Below, piece after piece: positions 7,686-12,534 of a stretch of 12,534 bases of DNA (position 1 is its first letter; each line of letters starts with the position of its first letter). The notes beneath the pieces are model-generated. The model made no database searches. It saw only the letters and a list, made by a program, of their open reading frames with translations, and had not been told where the DNA came from. Source of the DNA: Bacteroidales bacterium (lineage in GTDB: Bacteria > Bacteroidota > Bacteroidia > Bacteroidales > Bacteroidaceae); the NCBI GenBank assembly GCA_004558535.1, contig SFCP01000084.1, positions 1-12,534 of the forward strand. Reading direction: 5' to 3'. The position numbers and the translations under genes were made by a program.

Positions 7686-8136
7686 TGTGTTCTGCAAATA
7701 TCGTAAAAATAAATGAAACGCACCGCCATTCGCGCCTATTTTTTTAGAAATTGAGATTTTCGGGGATTACAGTTTGTCAAAAAATCCACCCATTTACTGT
7801 GCAAAACCTCCACTTTTGAAAAACTTTGACTTACATTTCAACACACAAGCCGCGTAATTTGTTGCATAATGAACAAATTTTAATAATGGCTGATTTTTCC
7901 ACAGTTCGAACCGTTCAGCAGGTACAAGTTGCTTTTATGCCGCAATTCCCCGCGTGCTACAAAGTCGGTTGTCGCCGGCAGCAGCCACCGCTTCCGCAGC
8001 GGGGCCGAAGCGGCTCCCATCCAGCCGTTAGCGCATGGCTTCAACTTTAACATTTATAACTTGTGGGAACATTTTTGGTGCCATATTTTTACCAATGACA
8101 GGCAGCAATTACGCTGCAGATGGGAGGCATTTTGAT
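7686..8136. other. Intergenic stretch with dyads, no convincing gene
   Basis: The left part (to about 7950) is AT-rich and has an 8 bp dyad AATTTGTT (7856-7863) / AACAAATT (7872-7879), possibly an operator. From about 7968 to 8040 it becomes GC-rich, with a 7 bp inverted repeat CCGCTTC (7988-7994) / GAAGCGG (8007-8013). A small dyad GCAGC/GCTGC lies near 8102-8117. A 54-codon plus-strand frame from 7886 to 8050 (MADFSTVRTVQQVQ...) exists, but it shows no family, no clear signal and an odd composition; I do not call it a gene. Confidence 0.5.
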
Positions 8137-8220
8137 CTAAGTCGTACTTAATTTCAACTAAGTCGTACTTAATTTCAACTAAGTCGTACTTATTTTCAAC
8201 TAAGTCGTACTTAGTTTTTC
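8137..8220. repeat. Four tandem 21 bp repeats with an internal dyad
   Basis: Four head-to-tail copies start at 8137, 8158, 8179 and 8200. Each begins CTAAGTCGTACTTA and ends with a T-rich/CAA spacer. The core TAAGT-CGT-ACTTA is a dyad of 5 bp arms; in the last copy it grows to CTAAGT/ACTTAG. Copies 1 and 2 are identical, copy 3 differs by one base, copy 4 by a few in the spacer. A relic AAGTAC follows at 8223. The 21-base period places the dyads on one face of the helix (two turns), as expected for cooperative protein sites. The reverse strand reads as a KYDLVEI heptad repeat, because 21 is a multiple of 3. There are no spacers, so it is not CRISPR. Confidence 0.92.
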
Positions 8221-8260
8221 CCAAGTACGGCCTATGAATGCGCACCAAGTCCTTTCCGGA

Positions 8261-8293
8261 AAACAAAAAGGAGACCCGCCACAGCGAGTCTCC
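8261..8293 (-). terminator. Intrinsic terminator, leftward
   Basis: Inverted repeat GGAGAC-C-CGC (8270-8279) / GCG-A-GTCTCC (8284-8293) gives nine pairs with one mismatch and a 4-base loop. On the minus strand the stem is followed at once by TTTTTGTTT (8269-8261), the classic shape of a rho-independent terminator. It stops transcripts that move left, away from serC. It lies only about 10-15 bases after the start expected from the minus-strand promoter at 8307-8338. Confidence 0.65.
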
Positions 8294-8306
8294 CATGATG
8301 CCAATG

Positions 8307-8338
8307 CAAATATACAAAATATTTCCCGAAAATCCAAA
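8307..8338 (-). promoter_or_regulatory. Bacteroidetes-type promoter, leftward, just ahead of a terminator
   Basis: The minus strand reads TTTG (8335-8338), 20 bases, TATATTTG (8307-8314): both elements match the Bacteroidetes primary sigma consensus perfectly. The expected start is near 8300. The only thing immediately downstream is the hairpin terminator at 8261-8293, so the default product would be an RNA of roughly 40 bases; read-through would enter the 21 bp repeats. Confidence 0.5.
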
Positions 8339-8452
8339 TTGAGAAATTTCATTTTAACACTTCAAGCGCGGTCGCGACATCCGTTCTAGGCAGGTACTTT
8401 TGCCTGCTCGTAAAAAAGCCCTAAAAAACTGCTATATAACATAAAGTGTAGG

Positions 8453-8483
8453 TTGGCACTCCCGAAAAATATCCCTATTTTCG
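8453..8483 (+). promoter_or_regulatory. Probable promoter of serC-serA-DUF1015
   Basis: TTGG (8453-8456), exactly 19 bases, then TATTTTCG (8476-8483), close to the Bacteroidetes pair TTTG / TAnnTTTG with one mismatch in the -7 element. Transcription would start near 8488-8490, leaving an AT-rich leader of about 33 bases before the serC ATG at 8523, without a Shine-Dalgarno site, as is usual in this phylum. Confidence 0.55.
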
Positions 8484-8522
8484 CGGTGAATTCATTCAAC
8501 CTATTCTAATATTTATATCGTC

Positions 8523-9590
8523 ATGAAAAAATACAATTTTGGTGCGGGACCCTCTATCCTCCCGCAGGAAGTAATGAAAGCCACAGCCGAGGCGTGTGTA
8601 GACTTTCAGGGTATGGGACTCTCCCTCATGGAAATCAGCCATCGTACCAAGGAGTTCCAAGCTGTCATGGACGAAGCACAGGCCCTCTTTAAGGAACTCC
8701 TTGACATCCCCGAGGGATACTCCGTGCTCTTCGTGGGCGGCGGCGCCAGCCTGGAGTTCTGCATGGTGCCCTACAACCTGCTCGAGAAGAAGGCAGCTTA
8801 TCTCAATACGGGTGTTTGGGCCAAGAAAGCCATGAAGGAAGCCAAACTCTTTGGCGAAGTGGTAGAAGTGGCTTCCTCGGCCGATGCCAACTACACCTTT
8901 ATACCCAAGGACTACGAAATACCGGCCGATGCCGATTATTTCCACATCACAACAAACAATACCATCTACGGTACGGAACTGCGCAAGGACTTGGATTCGC
9001 CCGTCACACTGGTGGCCGACATGTCCTCCGACATCTTCTCGCGACCCATCGACGTGAGCAAATACGGACTCATCTACGGCGGTGCACAGAAGAACCTCTC
9101 CATGGCCGGCGTGACCTTCATCATTGTCAAGGACGAAATCTTGGGCAAAGTGAGCCGCCCCATCCCCACTATGATAGACTATCGCACACACGTCGACAAG
9201 GGCTCCATGTTTAACACACCGCCCGTAGTGCCTATCTTCTGCGCCCTGCAGACCCTGAAGTGGATCAAGGCACAGGGAGGCGTCAAGGAAATGGAACGCC
9301 GGGCCATCGAACGTGCCGAACTGCTCTACGGCGAAATTGACCGCAACAAGATCTTCCGCGGCACAGCAGTACCCGAAGACCGCTCCCTCATGAACATTTG
9401 CTTCGTCATGAACGACGAATACAAGGACCTCGAGGCCGACTTCCTGAAGTTTGCCACCGAGCGCGGCATGAGCGGCATCAAGGGACACCGCTCCGTGGGT
9501 GGCTTCCGCGCTTCGTGCTACAACGCCATGCCCATCGAGGGTGTACAGGCGCTCGTACAGTGCATGAAGGACTTTGAAGCACTGCACTAA
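8523..9590 (+). CDS. serC: Phosphoserine aminotransferase SerC
   Basis: PLP enzyme of serine synthesis: converts 3-phosphohydroxypyruvate and glutamate to 3-phosphoserine and 2-oxoglutarate; the same enzyme type can act in vitamin B6 synthesis. The 355-residue product has the usual length (about 360). It starts with the family hallmark MKKYNFGAGPSILP and has the phosphate-binding GGGAS loop near residues 72-76, HITTNNTIYGTE around 141-152, VADMSSDIFSRP around 164-175, and the PLP lysine Lys190 in YGGAQKNLSMAG. HRSVGGFRASCYNA near the end is also typical. The ATG at 8523 begins exactly at the conserved N-terminus. serA starts 43 bases after its stop codon, so the two are likely one transcript. 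Confidence 0.97.
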   Translation: MKKYNFGAGPSILPQEVMKATAEACVDFQGMGLSLMEISHRTKEFQAVMDEAQALFKELLDIPEGYSVLFVGGGASLEFCMVPYNLLEKKAAYLNTGVWAKKAMKEAKLFGEVVEVASSADANYTFIPKDYEIPADADYFHITTNNTIYGTELRKDLDSPVTLVADMSSDIFSRPIDVSKYGLIYGGAQKNLSMAGVTFIIVKDEILGKVSRPIPTMIDYRTHVDKGSMFNTPPVVPIFCALQTLKWIKAQGGVKEMERRAIERAELLYGEIDRNKIFRGTAVPEDRSLMNICFVMNDEYKDLEADFLKFATERGMSGIKGHRSVGGFRASCYNAMPIEGVQALVQCMKDFEALH

Positions 9591-9633
9591 TAAACGGTAC
9601 ATGGAAATCTGTAATAAAAAAGAACTTCCCCCT

Positions 9634-10554
9634 ATGAAAATACTTATTGCCACTGAAAAGCCCTTTGCCCCCGTAGCGGTGAAAGGTATCAAGGAAATCG
9701 CCGAAACGGCCGGCCTTGAAGTCGCTCTCCTCGAAAAATACACCGAACGCGCCGCCCTGCTGGCCGCAGTAGCCGATGTGGACGCCCTCATCGTGCGCTC
9801 CGACATCATCGATGCCGAGGTGATGGACGCTGCCCCCAAGCTCCGCGTCATCGTGCGCGCCGGCGCCGGTTTCGACAACATCGACCTAAGTGCTGCAACG
9901 GCCCACAATATGGTGGTCATGAACACACCGGGACAGAACGCCAACGCTGTGGCTGAACTGGTCGTAGGCATGCTCATCTACACGATACGCAACCACTACG
10001 ATGGCACCTCGGGCACCGAACTGAAGGGCAAGAAACTCGGTCTGATGGCCTTTGGCGCCGTGGCACAAAACGTGGCACGCATCGCGCACGGCCTGGGCAT
10101 GGAAGTGTCGAGCTTCTCGCCGCTGGACAGCCCGCAAATGATAACCAATGCCGGGGTACACGTCGTGGATAGCCGCGAAGAACTGTTCCTGAACAACGAC
10201 ATCGTGAGCCTGCACATCCCCTCCACGCCTACCACCAAGCGCTCCATCGGCTACGACCTGGTGAAGAGCATGAAGCAGAACGCTATTCTGGTAAACACGG
10301 CACGCAAGGACGTCATCGACGAGGAGGGACTGCTCCGCGCAATGGCTGAGCGTACGGACCTGCGCTACGTGACGGACCTGAAAATGGACAACCACGAGGA
10401 AGCCGTGAAGCAACTCGGCAACCGATACTTCTTCACGCCGAAAAAGATGGGCGCACAGACAGCCGAAGCCAATATCAACGCCGGTCTGGCTGCCGCCAAG
10501 CAAATCGTGGAATTCCTGCGCGATGGCGTAAATACCTATCAGGTAAATAAATAA
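9634..10554 (+). CDS. serA: D-3-phosphoglycerate dehydrogenase SerA, short form
   Basis: Oxidises 3-phosphoglycerate to 3-phosphohydroxypyruvate with NAD, the entry step of serine synthesis; its product is the substrate of SerC next door. I chose the ATG at 9634 (306 residues, MKILIATEKPF) because the fold starts there; frames open further upstream would overlap serC or add an unrelated tail. Hallmarks of D-2-hydroxyacid dehydrogenases: VRAGAGFDNIDLSAA, NTPGQNANAVAELVVG, and catalytic Arg224 in NTARKDVIDEEGL. There is no C-terminal ACT/serine-binding domain, so classical allosteric inhibition by serine is not expected. Odd points: the glycine loop reads AFGAVAQNVA rather than GxGxxG, and the usual TPHxGA with catalytic His is TPKKMGA (Lys270-Lys271). 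Grant's type IIIK dehydrogenases, including the Entamoeba enzyme, use Lys there, so this looks like a family trait rather than decay. Confidence 0.93.
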   Translation: MKILIATEKPFAPVAVKGIKEIAETAGLEVALLEKYTERAALLAAVADVDALIVRSDIIDAEVMDAAPKLRVIVRAGAGFDNIDLSAATAHNMVVMNTPGQNANAVAELVVGMLIYTIRNHYDGTSGTELKGKKLGLMAFGAVAQNVARIAHGLGMEVSSFSPLDSPQMITNAGVHVVDSREELFLNNDIVSLHIPSTPTTKRSIGYDLVKSMKQNAILVNTARKDVIDEEGLLRAMAERTDLRYVTDLKMDNHEEAVKQLGNRYFFTPKKMGAQTAEANINAGLAAAKQIVEFLRDGVNTYQVNK

Positions 10555-10560
10555 TAGGGT

Positions 10561-10586
10561 GGGGGAGCAGCAGGCCTGCTTCCCCC
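10561..10586 (+). promoter_or_regulatory. Strong hairpin between serA and the DUF1015 gene
   Basis: GGGGGA-GCAG (10561-10570), loop CAGGC, CTGC, one bulged T, TCCCCC (to 10586): ten pairs, mostly G-C, only 6 bases after the serA stop codon. The following bases, CCTCTTTCTATC, are pyrimidine-rich but not a U-run. It may act as a partial terminator or as a 3' stabiliser that lowers or separates expression of the DUF1015 gene. Confidence 0.45.
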
Positions 10587-10636
10587 CTCTTTCTATCAGT
10601 CTATTCCCCTTACATCTATCAACAAATCTGAAAAAC

Positions 10637-11887
10637 ATGCCCCGTGTAAAACCATTCCGAGGTGTCCGCCCGCCTGCCGCACTCGTGGAGGAGGTGGAAT
10701 GCCGCCCCTATGACGTGCTCAGTTCTGAGGAAGCACGCGCCGAAGCTGGCGACAACGTGAAGTCGCTCTACCATATCATCAAACCGGAAATCAACTTCCC
10801 CGAAGGCACCAGCGAATACGATCCGCGCGTCTACGACAGCGGCGCTGAGCAGTTCGCCAAATTCCAGGCCGAAGGCTGGCTGGTACAGGACGATGCCGAA
10901 AACTACTACCTCTATGCCCAGACGATGAATGGCAAGACGCAGTATGGTATCGTGCTCTGTGCACATGTGGACGACTACATGAACCAGGTGATCAAGAAGC
11001 ACGAACTGACACGCCGTGACAAGGAGGATGACCGCATGAAGCACGTGCGCAATACGAACGCCAACATCGAACCGGTCTTCCTGGCCTATCGCCCGAATGA
11101 CGTACTTGCCGCATTGATTGAAAAATATGCCGCTACACAGCCCGAATACGACTTTATCGCTCCCATAGATGGCTTCCGCCACCAACTTTGGGTGATTGCC
11201 GATGCCGCAGACCAGGCTTCCATCACGGCTGAATTTGGCAAAATGGACGCGCTCTACATTGCCGATGGACACCACCGCTCGGCAGCTGCAGCCCGGGTGG
11301 GCGCAGAACGCGCTGCACAGGACCCCAACCGTACCGGCGACGAAGAATACAATTTCTACATGGCGGTGTGCTTCCCCGCTGACCAGCTGACCATCCTTGA
11401 CTACAACCGCGTGGTGGCCGACCTGAACGGCATGAGCCCCGAAGAATTCCTGCAGAAACTCCAGAAGAACTTTGAAGTGAAAGCGGAAGGCCCTGTCGCA
11501 GAATACCGTCCCCGCCAAATGCACGAATTTGCCCTTTACCTGCGCGGTGAATGGTACAGCCTGACTGCCAAACCCGGCACGTTCGACCCCAATGACCCCA
11601 TCGGTGTACTGGATGTCGACATCTCTTCGCGACTCATCCTCGATGAAATCTTGGGTATCAAGGACCTGCGCAGCGATAAGCGAATTGATTTCGTAGGCGG
11701 ACTGCGCGGACTGGGCGAACTCAAACGCCGCGTGGACAGCGGTGAGATGCAGTTGGCCCTGGCGCTCTACCCCGTATCCATGGAGCAGATCATGAACATC
11801 GCAGACAGCGGAAAAATCATGCCGCCCAAGGCAACATGGTTCGAACCCAAGCTCCGCAGCGGACTGGTCATCCACAAATTGGATTGA
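10637..11887 (+). CDS. DUF1015 family protein
   Basis: A 416-residue protein of the DUF1015 family (PF06245, COG4198), recognised by the start MPRVKPFRGVRPPAA, the PYDVLSSEEAR segment, YHIIKPEINFP, and the hallmark ADGHHRSAAAAR with Asp210, His212, His213 and Arg214. No signal peptide or membrane segment; probably cytoplasmic. The ATG at 10637 begins the conserved domain; upstream codons in frame encode an unrelated, low-complexity tail. The family's function is not established to my knowledge. The GHHR motif recalls the ParB/sulfiredoxin-like fold, in which free serine kinases (archaeal SerK, staphylococcal SbnI) are found, and the gene follows serC and serA here. A role in phosphoserine or serine handling is therefore an inference. 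It is 82 bases after serA, with a strong hairpin between them, and ends before a dispersed repeat and a terminator. Confidence 0.9.
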   Translation: MPRVKPFRGVRPPAALVEEVECRPYDVLSSEEARAEAGDNVKSLYHIIKPEINFPEGTSEYDPRVYDSGAEQFAKFQAEGWLVQDDAENYYLYAQTMNGKTQYGIVLCAHVDDYMNQVIKKHELTRRDKEDDRMKHVRNTNANIEPVFLAYRPNDVLAALIEKYAATQPEYDFIAPIDGFRHQLWVIADAADQASITAEFGKMDALYIADGHHRSAAAARVGAERAAQDPNRTGDEEYNFYMAVCFPADQLTILDYNRVVADLNGMSPEEFLQKLQKNFEVKAEGPVAEYRPRQMHEFALYLRGEWYSLTAKPGTFDPNDPIGVLDVDISSRLILDEILGIKDLRSDKRIDFVGGLRGLGELKRRVDSGEMQLALALYPVSMEQIMNIADSGKIMPPKATWFEPKLRSGLVIHKLD

Positions 11888-11940
11888 TGCAGCCCCCGGT
11901 CCTACGAAGTTGGCCAAGATGCTGAGCCGCCGCCCGTAAT

Positions 11941-12062
11941 ATGTAGTCCCACATCTCCTTCAGATTTTATATTTTTCAAATAGAAATCTTGGGAGGAAAT
12001 CTTTTGGTGGAAATATATTTCTAAACAGAGATTTCCACAAATAGATTTCTTGCTTTAGCAAT
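11941..12062. repeat. 122 bp dispersed repeat, copy B
   Basis: Direct copy of 7466-7587 (118 of 122 identical, no gaps), about 50 bases after the DUF1015 stop codon and ending two bases before the terminator stem. Left of it is GCTGAGCCGCCGCCCG (11921-11936), resembling the end of the hairpin unit beside copy A, but the hairpin itself is absent. It would be in the 3' untranslated RNA of the serC-serA-DUF1015 transcript. Confidence 0.9.
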
Positions 12063-12063
12063 A

Positions 12064-12097
12064 GGAACTCATGCAAAAATGCGGTGTTCCTTTTTTT
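12064..12097 (+). terminator. Intrinsic terminator of serC-serA-DUF1015
   Basis: GGAAC (12064-12068) / GTTCC (12086-12090) with a smaller inner pairing GCA-AAAA-TGC, followed directly by seven T (12091-12097). A good rho-independent terminator for rightward transcription, in the convergent gap before the next gene. Confidence 0.75.
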
Positions 12098-12119
12098 GGA
12101 TTATAGACTTCCATGACAG

Positions 12120-12138
12120 CGCCGGAAGCAGGCCGGCG
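12120..12138. other. GC-rich hairpin in the convergent gap
   Basis: Perfect 6 bp arms CGCCGG (12120-12125) / CCGGCG (12133-12138) with a 7-base loop, 18 bases after the stop codon of the minus-strand gene. Neither side has a T-run, so it may only be a 3' end stabiliser for the leftward transcript. Confidence 0.4.
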
Positions 12139-12156
12139 GCCTCCGAGAAGCAAGCC

Positions 12157-12534
12157 TTACTTTTCCTGGAAGCGTTTGCTGGCGCGCAGCAGGTGGCGCA
12201 TCATACTGATAAGCTCCTGGGTCTCCTGCAGCGTGCTCAGATAGAGCAGGTCCACCTTGATATTGCTATCTTCCTGCTGGATGCGGTCCTGCTGCGTATG
12301 ACGCATTTGCGAGATCCGGGCCTTGATGGCATTTCCCTCTACTAACAATTCGTCAGAACCGTTGAAGTGGCCGCTCGCAATCATTTGTGCCATGCGCTCC
12401 ATCAGCTGATCCACGTCATTGCATACGGGTAACAATTCATCGACATAGACCTTGGGCAGAGGATTGAAGTTGTTGTCGACATGCTCTATGCACGGTTCGA
12501 GCATACGCTTCAGACAGTAGAGAATTTGCGAAAG
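12157..12534 (-). CDS. Probable Na/Pi cotransporter family protein, C-terminal part only
   Basis: The frame is open from the right edge (no start in the window is needed; it continues past 12534) to a TAA at 12157-12159, giving 125 residues. The piece is helical, soluble and charged, with no membrane segment: LSQILYCLKRMLEP, ELLPVCNDVDQLMERMAQMI, KARISQMRHTQQDRIQ, and the end LYLSTLQETQELISMMRHLL. This resembles the cytoplasmic PhoU-like tail of Bacteroidetes Na+/phosphate cotransporters, where a four-helix bundle ends in a similar LLYLxxLQExQxLLxxxRHLLRA sequence. The transport core would lie beyond the edge. It converges with the serine genes. The identity rests on pattern memory of the tail alone, so another PhoU-domain or helical-tail membrane protein is possible. 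Confidence 0.55.
   Translation of the reverse strand, partial: LSQILYCLKRMLEPCIEHVDNNFNPLPKVYVDELLPVCNDVDQLMERMAQMIASGHFNGSDELLVEGNAIKARISQMRHTQQDRIQQEDSNIKVDLLYLSTLQETQELISMMRHLLRASKRFQEK

Noticed and set aside
8137..8220. CRISPR-like array
   Set aside because: The repeats are directly tandem with no unique spacers, and no cas gene is near.
8054..8317. 87-codon minus-strand frame with the KYDLVEI repeat
   Set aside because: The peptide repeat follows from a 21 bp tandem DNA repeat, and the frame also runs through a terminator stem; non-coding structure explains it better. Kept as a finding on the repeat.
8395..8402. TACTTTTG as a second serC promoter
   Set aside because: A perfect -7 match, but it has no -33 partner at 19-21 bases and lies in the loop of a small dyad GCAGG/CCTGC.
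9574..9633. Earlier in-frame starts for serA at 9574 and 9601
   Set aside because: The first overlaps serC and both add residues ahead of the conserved MKILIATEKPF start of the fold.
8496..9977. 493-codon minus-strand frame opposite serC and serA
   Set aside because: Shadow of two well-recognised genes; low-complexity S, A, T, H and V-rich product, no family.
10559..10636. Upstream in-frame start for the DUF1015 gene
   Set aside because: The extra residues would be encoded by the strong hairpin and are unlike the family; the conserved start MPRVKPFRGVRPP is at 10637.

Overview
The window looks like chromosomal DNA of a Bacteroidales bacterium, most likely Prevotella-like. The reasons are an LpxC-FabZ fusion in a lipid A operon, a short 3-phosphoglycerate dehydrogenase with a lysine motif where most relatives have the catalytic histidine, serC-serA-DUF1015 gene order, promoter-like sites of the Bacteroidetes type (TTTG, about 19-20 bases, TAnnTTTG), and AT-rich leaders without Shine-Dalgarno sites. 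No tRNA, rRNA, CRISPR array, transposase or phage gene was seen.

Left part (1-7314, minus strand): a leftward gene row lpxD, lpxC-fabZ, lpxA, a pRiA4b ORF-3-like gene of unknown function, miaA and a class A penicillin-binding protein that runs off the left edge. The first three make the early intermediates of lipid A and, through FabZ, serve fatty-acid synthesis. The last is a bifunctional peptidoglycan polymerase, so the row is mostly an envelope-building cluster. A possible separate promoter precedes the PBP gene, and two GC-rich hairpins lie between lpxD and lpxC-fabZ.

Middle (7315-8522): a 1.2 kb divergent intergenic region without a convincing gene but full of structure. It holds three copies of a hairpin unit with matching base changes, one copy of a 122 bp dispersed repeat, a GC-rich hairpin island, four tandem 21 bp repeats each containing a dyad, and a minus-strand promoter followed almost at once by an intrinsic terminator. 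The serC promoter is at its right end.

Right part (8523-12097, plus strand): serC, serA and a DUF1015 gene, in one direction with short gaps. SerA and SerC catalyse the first two steps from 3-phosphoglycerate to serine; no phosphoserine phosphatase gene is present here. A second, 97% identical copy of the 122 bp repeat lies just after the DUF1015 gene, so the serine block is bracketed by direct repeats. A good intrinsic terminator follows. The window ends with the 3' part of a convergent minus-strand gene, probably a Na/Pi cotransporter with a PhoU-like tail.
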